Made by a program: the position numbers and the translations under genes. Of a DNA stretch of 64,000 bases, positions 1-8,151 are shown piece after piece (position 1 is the first letter of the stretch; each line of letters begins with the position of its first letter). The DNA comes from Gordonia crocea. Its GTDB lineage: Bacteria; Actinomycetota; Actinomycetes; Mycobacteriales; Mycobacteriaceae. The stretch is taken from assembly GCF_009932435.1 (NCBI RefSeq), contig NZ_BJOU01000001.1:1922001-1986000 (forward strand), given 5' to 3'. Under the pieces are notes generated by a model. That model was given only the letters and a program-made list of their open reading frames with translations. It was not told the DNA's origin and did no database searches.

Positions 1-766
1 CGAGGTGCCCGAGGTAGCGGTTGAAATGCAGGACCGCGCGCATTTCGGCGGGGGAGGTCAGGAAGCCCAGCGCGAACAGCCCGACGGCCGGACCGACGCT
101 GCCGCCGAGCAGCGTGAGCATCATCTCGCTCTGGCTGATCGGCAGTCCGTGGGCCGCTGCGTCCCATTCGGGGTGTTCGGCGACCCGGGCGCGCACCGAC
201 ACGTGCATCACCCGGACCTTCAGCGACACCTCGCGGGCGGTCGACCCGGGGGTGAGCGCCGCGCCGGGCCGGCAGACCTCGAGCCACCAGCGGGTGGTTT
301 CCAGATACCGGTGCAGCGCACTGGCCCCGGCATACCCGCCCGACAGCGAGAGCGGGACGGCCAACGATCCCTCGGTGTAGGTGTCCATGGTCCCGGCGTT
401 GCCGACCGCGCCCAGGCTGTAGCCCCACCGGCGCCACACCGCCGCCCCCGTCTCGACGAGGTCGGGGTCGACCCAGTCGGGGACGGTCTCAAAATCGGCG
501 AACAGCTCCCGCATCGACTCGGGTGCGTCGGGCACGTTGGCGATGCCGACCCGCAACGCGTGGTCGAGCAGTTCCCGGGACCGGTCTGGGCCGAGCTCGC
601 CGTGGTAGGTCTCGGCGACGAACCGTTCGGCCACCGGGTCGCCGCGGGTGTGATCGCGGGCGAAGACGCGTTGGACCGCGTCCTCGGGCAGCAGGTCGAC
701 GCCGGTGAACCGCGCGACGCGGTCGCGCAGCCGCTGATGGGCGGGGGAAACCGTCAACTCGACCAT
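1..766 (-). CDS. DUF2236 / MpaB-family oxygenase, 3' end outside window
   Basis: The leftward reading frame opens with ATG at 766 and runs past the window edge without a stop, giving 255 residues of an incomplete protein. The sequence resembles the DUF2236 group, which includes fungal MpaB oxygenases and the latex-clearing rubber oxygenase Lcp, haem-dependent enzymes. Family-like stretches are RRWGYSLGAVGNAG near residue 112 and KVRVMHVSVR near residue 183. By analogy with Lcp, His188 of the second stretch is the likely haem ligand; this is inference. The next gene leftward lies outside the window, and 91 bases separate this start from the sulfur operon end at 858. A second DUF2236 protein lies at 23609-24538. 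The substrate cannot be told. Confidence 0.75.
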   Translation of the reverse strand, partial: MVELTVSPAHQRLRDRVARFTGVDLLPEDAVQRVFARDHTRGDPVAERFVAETYHGELGPDRSRELLDHALRVGIANVPDAPESMRELFADFETVPDWVDPDLVETGAAVWRRWGYSLGAVGNAGTMDTYTEGSLAVPLSLSGGYAGASALHRYLETTRWWLEVCRPGAALTPGSTAREVSLKVRVMHVSVRARVAEHPEWDAAAHGLPISQSEMMLTLLGGSVGPAVGLFALGFLTSPAEMRAVLHFNRYLGHL

Positions 767-857
767 GACTACCGACCGTAGTACGTGCCCGTGGTCGCCG
801 GGCCGGGTCGCGCGGTGCTCGGGGTTCAGGGCGGCCGCAGACCCCCTCTCGCGCAGG

Positions 858-1322
858 TCAGGCGACCGCGGTGGAGCGGGTCTGGGCGGGGAGGCCGCGG
901 GCGCTCAGCAGCGGGAGCACGTCGCCGACGATCTGGCGCGAGAGGGCCAACGGGTCGTCGGAGCGCAGGACGACGCCGTCGGCGACCCGGGCGGTCCAGA
1001 TGTCGAACAACAACCCGGCCAGCGTCGACGGGGTGCCGGCGTGGACCAGCGATTCGGTGCGCGTCCCGGGCGACCAGCCCGGGCGCCGCGCGGCCAGCCC
1101 GGCGAAGGCGTCGGGCACCGACTCGGCGAGGAACACGTCGAGGTCGACGAAAGAGGCGTGGGTCGATCGGGCCGTCCGGGCCGCCGCGTCCCGCAGCGTC
1201 GGGGCGCGGAACCGCTCGGTCTGCCCGGGGGCATCGGGGGTGAGCTCCACCCACTCGCGGGGATCGCCGGGGAACTCGACGGCGATGCGCAGCCCGGCGA
1301 CCGATCCGGCCGCCGCGCTCAT
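858..1322 (-). CDS. Orphan luciferase-like monooxygenase fragment
   Basis: This 154-residue frame overlaps the flavin reductase stop by four bases (ATGA), so it is the last gene of the leftward sulfur operon. I recognise no full family. The second half, from HAGTPSTLAGLLFD near residue 94 to the end, looks like the C-terminal part of NtaA/SnaA/SoxA-type flavin monooxygenases, where a GTP-x-x-(V/L)-A motif is followed by a helix, A-D-G-(F/V) and LxxxL-x-x-R-G-L. The N-terminal TIM-barrel strands and flavin-contact regions of a normal 400-450-residue enzyme are missing. It could be a decayed monooxygenase or a small accessory protein. Translational coupling and clean coding sequence suggest it is expressed. 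Function unknown. Confidence 0.7.
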   Translation of the reverse strand: MSAAAGSVAGLRIAVEFPGDPREWVELTPDAPGQTERFRAPTLRDAAARTARSTHASFVDLDVFLAESVPDAFAGLAARRPGWSPGTRTESLVHAGTPSTLAGLLFDIWTARVADGVVLRSDDPLALSRQIVGDVLPLLSARGLPAQTRSTAVA

Positions 1323-1825
1323 GCCGCGCCCTCGCTGTCGATCTGGCGGATTCGGCTGCGGTGGAAGACCAGGGGCGTCGCGTCGTCGGCGGCGAAGTGG
1401 TCGAGGACCTCGAGCAGGGCGATCGAGTGGTCGCCGGCCGGGATCAGCCGGTCGAGCTTGGTGGTGAACCCGGCGGCGGCGCCGTGCAGGTGCACCGCCC
1501 CGTCGATGGTCGAGCTCCAGCCGAGATCGGCAAAGCGCTCGTCGGACGGGCGTCGGAAGTTGTCTGCCACGCCGACCTGGTCGCGGCCGAGAACACTGAT
1601 TCCCCAATGGGTTTGGCGTTGCAGGTGGGGCAGTGTCGACGACGAGCGGCCGATGTTGACCGAGGCCAGCGGCGGGTCCAGCGACACCGACGTGAACGAG
1701 GAGACGAGGAGCCCCACGGGGCCGTCGGGGCCGAGGGCGGCCACGGCGACAAGGCCGGAGGGGAAGTGCGCGAAGGCCCGGCGCAACTGGGACGGGTCGG
1801 TACGGGCAACGGTGGGTGCAGACAC
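1319..1825 (-). CDS. Flavin reductase (FMN reductase of two-component monooxygenases)
   Basis: The 168-residue protein matches the HpaC/DszD-type flavin reductase fold: FAHFPSGLVAVAA near residue 18, VSSFTSVSLDPPLASVNI near 41 and an RFADLGW segment near 97. These enzymes reduce FMN with NAD(P)H and hand the free reduced flavin to a partner oxygenase. The start is the GTG at 1825, preceded by a good Shine-Dalgarno sequence (GAAAGGAAAC); longer readings have no such site. It lies 29 bases downstream of the SsuD-type gene. It is the obvious FMNH2 supplier for the SsuD, SfnG and DszC-like oxygenases of the same operon. Confidence 0.88.
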   Translation of the reverse strand: MSAPTVARTDPSQLRRAFAHFPSGLVAVAALGPDGPVGLLVSSFTSVSLDPPLASVNIGRSSSTLPHLQRQTHWGISVLGRDQVGVADNFRRPSDERFADLGWSSTIDGAVHLHGAAAGFTTKLDRLIPAGDHSIALLEVLDHFAADDATPLVFHRSRIRQIDSEGAA

Positions 1826-1854
1826 GGGGTTTCCTTTCTCGGTGGTCACGCTTG

Positions 1855-3045
1855 TCAGCTCGCCGCTGTCGGGACAAACGGCGAATGCAGGCCCGCACCC
1901 AGGCGCGGGTCGTCGGTGTGGGTCGGGCCGCCGTCGAAGACCCCGCGCGCGATGAGTTGGGGGATCACGCCTTCGCCGAACCAGAACAGTTCCTCGAGGT
2001 GCGGATAGCCCGACAGCACGAACTCGTCGATCCCGAGCGCGGCGTAGGACTCGATCGCGTCGGCGACCTCGCGATGGCTGCCGACCAGGGCGGTGCCGGC
2101 GCCGCCCCGTACGAGACCCACCCCGGCCCACAGGTTGGGGGCGATCTCCAGCGAGCGCGGATCGCGCCAGCTCCCGTCGGCGCGGTGGGCCGCATGGAGC
2201 TCGCGCATGGCGGCCTGCCCGCTCGACTCACTGCGGGCGAGCCCCTCCTGCGCGGACCGGACAACATCCTCGTCGAGGTCGGACAGCAGCCGGGCGGCCT
2301 CGGCCCACGCGGCCTCGGCGGTGTCGCGGGCGATGACGTGCAGGCGGATACCGAATCGCACCGTCCGTCCCTGGGCCGCCGCGAGACCGCGGATCCACTC
2401 GAGTTTCGCGGCGACCGCGGCGTGTGGTTCGCCCCAGGTGAGGTAGACGTCGGCGTGGCGGGCCGCGACCGGCCCGGCCGGTGCCGACGAGCCGCCGAAG
2501 TAGATCGGCGGCGCGGGCACCGGCAGCGTTGGGATCGAGGCCCCCTCGATCTGCAGGTGCTCGCCGCGATGGTTCACCGTCTCGCCGCGCCACAGGGCGG
2601 TGATGACGTCGAGGAACTCGTCGGTGCGCGCATAGCGGGCCGCCTTGTCCAGCGAGTCGCCGTAGGCGCGCTGGGTGGCGGCCTCGCCACCGGTGACGAT
2701 GTTGATCAGCAACCGCCCCGGCGCGTGCTTGGTGAAGGTCCCGGTCATCTGGGCGGCCAACGTGGGGCTGATCAAACCGGGCTGCAGGGCCAGCAGAAAG
2801 CCCAGGCGCTCGGTCTCGCGCGCCACCATCGCCGTGGTGATCCACGCGTCCTCGCACCACGGCCCGGCCGGGGTCAGCGCCGCGTCGAAGCCGAAGTCCT
2901 CGGCCGCCCGGGCGATGGAGGAGAGGTACCCGACGGTGGCGTCGCGGAGTCCGCCCGCCGACTCGGTGGGGACGCCGTGTCCACCGCCGACGATCGACCG
3001 GGAGTCCCCGTAGGTCGGGAGGAACCAGTGCAGTTTGACTGACAT
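1855..3045 (-). CDS. ssuD: FMNH2-dependent alkanesulfonate monooxygenase (SsuD-like)
   Basis: The 396-residue protein begins MSVKLHWFLPTYGDSR and has the bacterial luciferase-like TIM-barrel layout of SsuD. Features include the early histidine in the first strand, an NIVTGGE segment near residue 110 and a GTALVGSHREVADAI segment near 315 that contacts flavin phosphate in the family. SsuD enzymes use FMNH2 and oxygen to cleave the C-S bond of alkanesulfonates, releasing sulfite and an aldehyde. No separate ssu ABC transporter is present in the window. The gene sits between the SfnB-like oxidase and the flavin reductase in one leftward operon. Substrate range could instead resemble MsuD (methanesulfonate), which would fit the sfnG context. 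Confidence 0.87.
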   Translation of the reverse strand: MSVKLHWFLPTYGDSRSIVGGGHGVPTESAGGLRDATVGYLSSIARAAEDFGFDAALTPAGPWCEDAWITTAMVARETERLGFLLALQPGLISPTLAAQMTGTFTKHAPGRLLINIVTGGEAATQRAYGDSLDKAARYARTDEFLDVITALWRGETVNHRGEHLQIEGASIPTLPVPAPPIYFGGSSAPAGPVAARHADVYLTWGEPHAAVAAKLEWIRGLAAAQGRTVRFGIRLHVIARDTAEAAWAEAARLLSDLDEDVVRSAQEGLARSESSGQAAMRELHAAHRADGSWRDPRSLEIAPNLWAGVGLVRGGAGTALVGSHREVADAIESYAALGIDEFVLSGYPHLEELFWFGEGVIPQLIARGVFDGGPTHTDDPRLGAGLHSPFVPTAAS

Positions 3046-3092
3046 CGGTGCGTGGGTGCTTTCGGTTGGTAGCGGATGGGGAGGGGCCGGGC

Positions 3093-4352
3093 TCACAGCG
3101 AGGTGTGCCACGGCGGCCGGTGCCGGCCCAGGGCCCAGCGGCCGAGGTGGTGGAGTTTCCACCGCTCCGGATCGTGCAATGTGTGGGTGCGCGCGTCACG
3201 CCAGAACCGGGACAGATTCGCCTTCTCCGACGCCGCGCGGGTGCCGCCGAAGTCGAACAGGTCCGACGACGCCTGGCGGGCCGCCCGGCCGGCGGCGACC
3301 TTGGCCGCGGCGGTGGCCAGAGAGGCCTCGGCGACGCGGCTGCGGAACGCCTCGTCGTCGATCCCCGGCTCGGCGAGCCCGCCGTCGGCCTCTTCGATCC
3401 GCCGCGCCGCGGTCAGCAGCAACGCCTCGGCGCCGCGCACGGCGAGTTCGACCTCGCCGCCGCGGGCGATCAGATACGGATCGTCGGCGGCCGCACCGAC
3501 CTCGGACTCGAACCACGGCCGCGCCCCGGCGACCGCCACGGCGGCGGCGTCGAGGACCCCGCGGGCGATACCGGTGTCGATCGCCGAATGGACCAGCTGG
3601 GCGCGGGCACCATAGGTTCCCGGCTCGGCGAGCAGTGCGGTGAAGTCGAGGACGTGGGTCGGCTTGACCGCGACCCGGTCGAAACTGACCGTTCCGCTGC
3701 CCGTCGTGCGCTGGCCGAAGCCGTCCCAGTCGTCGACGATGGTCACCCCGGGCGCGTCGGCCGGGACGTAGGCGATGACCTTGCGCGCCGGTTGCCCCGT
3801 CGACGAGCCACCGGTGTGGTCGACGGCGCGGACGGCGAGGATGTCGGCGTGCAGTGCCCCGGTGCAGTAGTACTTCACCCCGGACAGGAGTAGGCCGTCG
3901 CCGGTGTCGCGCAGCGTCGTCGAGTCCTCGGCCACGGTCTTCCCGGACCGCTCGGTCTGGGCGTTGGCCAACCGGGCACCGTCGAGGATGCGCGGGTAGA
4001 TGCGTCGGGCCAGGTCGGGGGAACCGCCGCGCCGGAGGGCTTCGAGGAACGTGAAGTGGCTCTGCGGGATTTGGGCCAGGGACGGGTCGGCGGCGGCGAT
4101 GATGGCCACCACGCGGGCCAGCGTCTCCAGGCCGACGTCGGCACCGCCGAACTCCGCCGGAACGGTGATTGCCAACAGGCCGGAATCCGACAGGGCCGCC
4201 ACCCTGTCATGCGGGTGGACCCGGAGGGCGTCGCGGTCGCCCGCACCCGCCGCGAAGGCGGGTGCGAGCGACCTGGCGACCTCGAGCGCCTCGGCGTCGT
4301 CGGCGATCCGCCGCGTCTCCGACGGGGCGCCCGCGCTGGTCAGCTCGGTCAT
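3093..4352 (-). CDS. SfnB/DszC-type acyl-CoA dehydrogenase-fold monooxygenase
   Basis: The 419-residue protein has the three-part acyl-CoA dehydrogenase fold: a helical N-terminal domain, a central beta domain and a C-terminal helical bundle. Family-like points are VPAEFGGADVGLE near residue 65, the SFDRVAV segment in the beta domain, and the C-terminal RDARTHTLHDP motif near 392, which is typical of DszC/SfnB proteins. Members act as FMNH2-dependent sulfur monooxygenases or as oxidoreductases in sulfone use rather than on acyl-CoA. One base separates it from the upstream DszC-like gene, so the two are co-transcribed. The two paralogues are clearly different in sequence. The exact reaction is unknown. 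Confidence 0.82.
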   Translation of the reverse strand: MTELTSAGAPSETRRIADDAEALEVARSLAPAFAAGAGDRDALRVHPHDRVAALSDSGLLAITVPAEFGGADVGLETLARVVAIIAAADPSLAQIPQSHFTFLEALRRGGSPDLARRIYPRILDGARLANAQTERSGKTVAEDSTTLRDTGDGLLLSGVKYYCTGALHADILAVRAVDHTGGSSTGQPARKVIAYVPADAPGVTIVDDWDGFGQRTTGSGTVSFDRVAVKPTHVLDFTALLAEPGTYGARAQLVHSAIDTGIARGVLDAAAVAVAGARPWFESEVGAAADDPYLIARGGEVELAVRGAEALLLTAARRIEEADGGLAEPGIDDEAFRSRVAEASLATAAAKVAAGRAARQASSDLFDFGGTRAASEKANLSRFWRDARTHTLHDPERWKLHHLGRWALGRHRPPWHTSL

Positions 4353-4353
4353 C

Positions 4354-5562
4354 TCAGCTGTACAGCGAGAACTGCGGTGCGCGGCGGTTCAGCTCCCAGT
4401 CGCCGACCTCGCGGGCCTTGTAGGCAACCGGGTCGTGGACTGTGTGGGTGCGCAGGTTGCGCCAGTGCCGGTCGAAGCCGTAGGCACTGGTCGTGGCGCG
4501 CGCCCCCTGGATCTCGAACAGCCGCGAGGCCACCTCGAGCGACACCTTCGTCGTCAGGTACTTCGCCTCGGCGATGGCCACCGCCGTCTCCGCCCGCTGC
4601 TCGGCCGTCAGCTCGGGGCCGAAGTCCAACGCCGCCTGCAGGGCGTCGCCGGCCCGGTCGGCCAGCAAGGCGGCAGCGGTCGTCTGCGCGGTCAGTTCGC
4701 CGACCAACTCCAGGATGTAGGGGTCGTCGGTGGCCACCTCGAGACCCGAGGTCTCCCACGCGCTGGCGTTGAGCTTGGTCCAGTCCAAGGCCTCTTCCAG
4801 GGCGCCCTGCGCGGTGCCGATGTAGAAGTTCACGAACGCCAGCTGCCAGTGCGGGGTGACCAGGGTCTGGTAGGCCGACAGTTCCTTGCCGGCGCTCTCG
4901 ATGCCGCCGAGGATCTGGGCGCCGTCAACCGGGGTGTTCACGAACTCGACGCCGCCGGAGTCGGTGAGGCGCTGGCCGATGTTGTCCCAGTCGCCGAGGG
5001 CGCGGAATCCCTCGATGTCGCGGGGGAGGGCGAGGAACACCAGGTTGCCGTCGAAGACCGCGGTCACCGACAGCCAGTCGGCGACACTGGCGCCCGAGGC
5101 GAAGGTCCGGCGCCCGTTCAGCCGGTAGCCCTCGCCGTCACGGGTCAGTTCCAGGGCCGAGCCGCCGCGCGGGTTCTGCACCCCGCCCCAGAACCGGCGC
5201 TCCTGCGCGTTGCCGCGCGAGATCTCGCCGGCCTGCTCCGGGGTGCCGAAGAGGTGTGGGATGCGCTGCTGGGCGTAGTGGTAGCCGAGGAGGTGCGCGA
5301 TCGAGGTGTCGCCGCGCGCGATCCGGCGGGTGATCTGCTGGCTCTGCGCGTAGTTGAGGCCGGACCCGCCGTACTCGACGGGCTCGCCGACCTGGAGGAG
5401 GTCGGCCTGGCGGAGCAGGTCGATCTCGGCGATCGGGTCGGCATTGGCGCGGTCGCGCTGGGCCGCGGTGGCGCGCAATTCGGCGGCGACGAGGTCGGCG
5501 CGGCGCAGGGCATCGGCGAACCGGGCCTGCTGGTCGGCGTCGGAGGAGACGGTGGCGGTCAT
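4354..5562 (-). CDS. DszC/SfnC-like flavin-dependent monooxygenase
   Basis: The 402-residue protein is a second acyl-CoA dehydrogenase-fold monooxygenase. It carries EPVEYGGSGLNYAQS near residue 60, LLGYHYAQQRIPHLFG near 89 and the C-terminal RNLRTHTVHDPVAYK motif near 370, which match DszC (dibenzothiophene S-oxygenation) and SfnC. In Pseudomonas, SfnC-type proteins accompany SfnG in dimethyl sulfone use. The gene lies 49 bases downstream of sfnG in the same orientation. A role in oxidising a thioether, sulfoxide or sulfone intermediate is inferred from family and context. No DszA or DszB partner is present, so a full dibenzothiophene 4S pathway is not encoded here. Confidence 0.84.
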   Translation of the reverse strand: MTATVSSDADQQARFADALRRADLVAAELRATAAQRDRANADPIAEIDLLRQADLLQVGEPVEYGGSGLNYAQSQQITRRIARGDTSIAHLLGYHYAQQRIPHLFGTPEQAGEISRGNAQERRFWGGVQNPRGGSALELTRDGEGYRLNGRRTFASGASVADWLSVTAVFDGNLVFLALPRDIEGFRALGDWDNIGQRLTDSGGVEFVNTPVDGAQILGGIESAGKELSAYQTLVTPHWQLAFVNFYIGTAQGALEEALDWTKLNASAWETSGLEVATDDPYILELVGELTAQTTAAALLADRAGDALQAALDFGPELTAEQRAETAVAIAEAKYLTTKVSLEVASRLFEIQGARATTSAYGFDRHWRNLRTHTVHDPVAYKAREVGDWELNRRAPQFSLYS

Positions 5563-5611
5563 GGGTGGTGCCTTTCGTGGTTGCTGATCGATCGAATGGG
5601 GGTCGGAGGCC

Positions 5612-6778
5612 TCAGACGAGGACCCCGTTGGCCGCGAGTTGGGACTCGAGCTTGCCGCTGGCGGCCAGGTCGGCTTCGAGTTCCCGCACCAGCGGCAGGA
5701 TCTTCGAGCCGAAGTATTCGACGTCCTCGAGGTAGTGCAAGAACCCGAGGAGGAGCAGGTTCACGCCGCGCGTCTTGTAGGCGACGATGCGCTCGGCGAT
5801 CTGTTCGGGCGTGCCGATGAGGCCGGTGCGGAAGCCGTCGTTGTACTGGACGAGGTCGGCGAACTCGGAGTCCTGCCACATGCCCTTGCCGTTGGCGGTG
5901 GACGGCCCCGCCTGCTTGACGGCGGAACCGAATCCCTCGACGGCCTCTCGATCGGCCTTGTCGACGATCTCGCGCAGGACGTCGCGCGCCTCCTGCTCGG
6001 TGTCGCGGGCGATGAGGAAGCCGTTGAGTCCGAATCGCACGCTGCGCCCGTGCAGGGCCGCCTCGGTGTTGACGTCGATGACCTGTTCGGTGATGCCGTC
6101 GAAGTCCTTGCCGTTGCTGAAGTACCAATCCGAGACGCGACCGGCCATGGCGCGCGCGGCGGTCGAGTTGCCGCCCTGGAAGATCTCCGGGTGCGGCCGG
6201 CCGGGGAGGTCGACGGGCTTGGGCTTGAGGTCGAAGTCGTGGAGGCGGTAGAAGTCGCCGTGGAACTCGGCGTGCTCTGAGGTCCAGATCTGGCGCAGGT
6301 AGCCGATGAACTCCTCGCTGCGGCGGTACCGCTCGTCGTGCTCGAGCCACGGTTCGCCCAGCTTGGTGAACTCGTCGCGGAACCAACCGCTGACCACGTT
6401 GACCGCGGCCCGGCCGCCGGACAGGTGATCGGCGGTGGCGAGCAGTTTGGCCAAGACGCCGGGCTGCCAGAGTCCAGGGTGGACCGCGGCGATCACTTTG
6501 AGGCGTTCGGTGGCCAGGAGCAGCGCCAGCGAGAAGCTGGTCGACTCGTGCTGGTAGGCGGCGCCGTAGGAGGCCACGTAGCGGACCTGGCTCAAGGCGT
6601 AGTCGAAGCCGTTGTTCTCCGCGAGGACCGCGAGGCGGCGGTTGTAGTCGTAGTCCCAGTCGGTGCGCTGCTCGATCTTCGAGACCACCAGGCCGCCGCT
6701 CACGTTGGGCACCCAGTAGGCGAACTGCAACGGTGCGGACGCGGCGGCGAGTTGGCGCTCGGTCAGGTTTTCAGGCAT
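5612..6778 (-). CDS. sfnG: Dimethylsulfone monooxygenase SfnG-like
   Basis: The 388-residue protein is a luciferase-family FMNH2-dependent monooxygenase close in layout to SfnG, which converts dimethyl sulfone to methanesulfinate. Visible family segments are FAYWVPNVSGGLVVSKIEQR near residue 19, SGWFRDEFTKLGEPWLEHDERY near 124 and GTPEQIAERIVAYKTRGVNLLLLGF near 325. The ATG at 6778 is preceded by AGGAGG at 6790-6795, 11 bases upstream, which decides this start; the frame stays open far upstream but without a supporting site. It is the first gene of the leftward sulfur operon and faces the AraC regulator across a 249-bp divergent region. Confidence 0.88.
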   Translation of the reverse strand: MPENLTERQLAAASAPLQFAYWVPNVSGGLVVSKIEQRTDWDYDYNRRLAVLAENNGFDYALSQVRYVASYGAAYQHESTSFSLALLLATERLKVIAAVHPGLWQPGVLAKLLATADHLSGGRAAVNVVSGWFRDEFTKLGEPWLEHDERYRRSEEFIGYLRQIWTSEHAEFHGDFYRLHDFDLKPKPVDLPGRPHPEIFQGGNSTAARAMAGRVSDWYFSNGKDFDGITEQVIDVNTEAALHGRSVRFGLNGFLIARDTEQEARDVLREIVDKADREAVEGFGSAVKQAGPSTANGKGMWQDSEFADLVQYNDGFRTGLIGTPEQIAERIVAYKTRGVNLLLLGFLHYLEDVEYFGSKILPLVRELEADLAASGKLESQLAANGVLV

Positions 6779-7027
6779 GACGAAAGAAGCCTCCTTGCAA
6801 GGCGATTCGGTAACGCGGGGGGATGGTCGGCCGGGTGGCGGACCTAGCGACAGCACATCAGGGCGCACAAGCGGTGTGTCATGTCGACCAGTGTGCTGGC
6901 GGGTGGGTGGTGTCGTCACCATTGCGCTCAGCGTGGTTGTGACCGATGGTGCGGCGGCGTGTCGGTGGCGGGCCGTTGGGGCGGGAAACCCCCTCGCCCG
7001 AGACGGCCGGGCCCTTATGCTCGACCC
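6779..7027. promoter_or_regulatory. Divergent sfnG / AraC intergenic control region
   Basis: This 249-bp gene-free stretch lies between the starts of the leftward sulfur operon and the rightward AraC gene. It must hold both promoters. A plausible -10 for the regulator is TATGCT at 7016-7021. A short imperfect hairpin with GGGCG and CGCCC arms lies at about 6982-7002. No clear direct-repeat operator for the AraC protein could be fixed by eye. Confidence 0.5.
7016..7021 (+). promoter_or_regulatory. -10 element of a probable leaderless AraC transcript
   Basis: TATGCT is followed after six bases by the GTG start at 7028, the spacing expected when transcription starts at the first base of the coding sequence. 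No Shine-Dalgarno sequence precedes the GTG. Confidence 0.45.
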
Positions 7028-8041
7028 GTGTTGAGCATCCTGGATCCCCGGCCCGTCGACCAGCGCACCCCGGTGGCGCCGGAGTCGGACTGGGATGCGA
7101 TCCGATCGTGGACCGACGAACAGTACATGCATTTCGACGTTCGGCCGACGGGTCGGGCGGTGGTGCCGAGTTCCTCGATGTTCTCGGTGTCGGTCGGCGA
7201 CATCGTCATGACCCGGTTCAGCTACGGGGTCGGGGTCGACCTGCGCGACTTCGACTCTGATTCGGGCAACATCCTGGTCCTCACCACGTTGCGCGGGATG
7301 ACCCGCCACTCGGCCGGGGCGCACGAGGATGCCTGTTTGGGCACCGGCCAGACCTTTGTCGCCGATTGCAGCAGGACCGACTACCGCCTGGTGGCCGACC
7401 CCGAACACCTCCAGCTGAACTTGACCATTCCGCACCGGTGCCTCGCCGATCTCGCGCTGCGTTGGTGGGGCTTCGTCCCCGACGACCGGCTGTGGGCGCA
7501 CCGCTGCGAGCTCGGCGGACCGGGGAGCCCGTGGTTGGCCTTGTTGTCCTATGCGGCGCAGACCGCGGCAGTCGCACCCGAGGAGGTTGCCTCGGGGCAG
7601 ATCGGCCGCAACCTGCAGGAGATGATCGCCGCCCACCTCCTCGACGAATGGGCCCGGCGGGCCGGGGTCGACCTGCGGGCGGCGCCGGAGGTGTCGGCCC
7701 CGGGCTACGTGCGGACCGCGGTGCACTACATCGACGAGCATGCGCGCGAACTCCCCACCGTCGCCGACGTCGCCGCGGCGGCCGGGGTCAGCGTGCGCAC
7801 GCTCAGCGGCGCGTTCGGCGCCTACCTCGGCATGACCCCGCGCGCCTACCTCGTCGAACAGCGGTTGCAGGGTGTCTACCGGGAGTTGGCGCGCGGCGCC
7901 ACCACCGTCGCCGCAGCAGCGCGGGCTTGGGGTTATGTGAACATGGGCGTCTTCGCCGGTGCCTATCGTCGACGTTTCGGCGAACCGCCGTCGGCCACGC
8001 TGCTGCGCGGGTGTGGCGGGACCGTCGCGCCGGGCGGCTGA
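7028..8041 (+). CDS. AraC-family transcriptional regulator
   Basis: The 337-residue protein has an N-terminal ligand/oligomerisation part of the AraC_binding_2 type, and a C-terminal AraC DNA-binding domain from about residue 230 with two helix-turn-helix units: [25 protein letters not shown] and the [33 protein letters not shown] segment. The GTG at 7028 is chosen because a TATGCT -10 ends six bases before it; the adjacent TTG at 7031 is an alternative. The open frame extends further upstream, but with arginine- and glycine-rich non-coding-like sequence. Divergent placement makes it the likely activator of the sulfur operon under sulfate limitation, by analogy; the effector is unknown. Confidence 0.87.
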   Translation: MLSILDPRPVDQRTPVAPESDWDAIRSWTDEQYMHFDVRPTGRAVVPSSSMFSVSVGDIVMTRFSYGVGVDLRDFDSDSGNILVLTTLRGMTRHSAGAHEDACLGTGQTFVADCSRTDYRLVADPEHLQLNLTIPHRCLADLALRWWGFVPDDRLWAHRCELGGPGSPWLALLSYAAQTAAVAPEEVASGQIGRNLQEMIAAHLLDEWARRAGVDLRAAPEVSAPGYVRTAVHYIDEHARELPTVADVAAAAGVSVRTLSGAFGAYLGMTPRAYLVEQRLQGVYRELARGATTVAAAARAWGYVNMGVFAGAYRRRFGEPPSATLLRGCGGTVAPGG

Positions 8042-8151
8042 GCAACGCCGCTGCCGGTCGCAGACACCGTGTGCCGATCGGCGACGTGTTCGCCCGAAGA
8101 CGTGGGCTTAGCTTTCCTGTGTCACAGATCACCGAGAGCCGGAGGAAACCC

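Noticed and set aside
5..781. Rightward frame of 258 residues at the left edge
   Set aside because: It is the antisense shadow of the DUF2236 oxygenase, rich in Arg, Gly and Pro with no family pattern, while the leftward frame has recognisable motifs.
3127..3145. Single GGGCCCAG motif in the SfnB-like gene as another repeat unit
   Set aside because: It is a lone core in coding sequence without 21-bp partners and without the CGRYG flank, so it is chance in GC-rich DNA.
858..6778. A complete dsz desulfurisation operon
   Set aside because: Two DszC-like proteins and a DszD-like reductase are present, but DszA and DszB are not; SfnG and SsuD point to small sulfones and sulfonates.
6779..7741. 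Long N-terminal extension of SfnG into the AraC gene
   Set aside because: The frame is open by chance in high-GC sequence. A strong AGGAGG before the ATG at 6778 and the family start pattern fix the true start.
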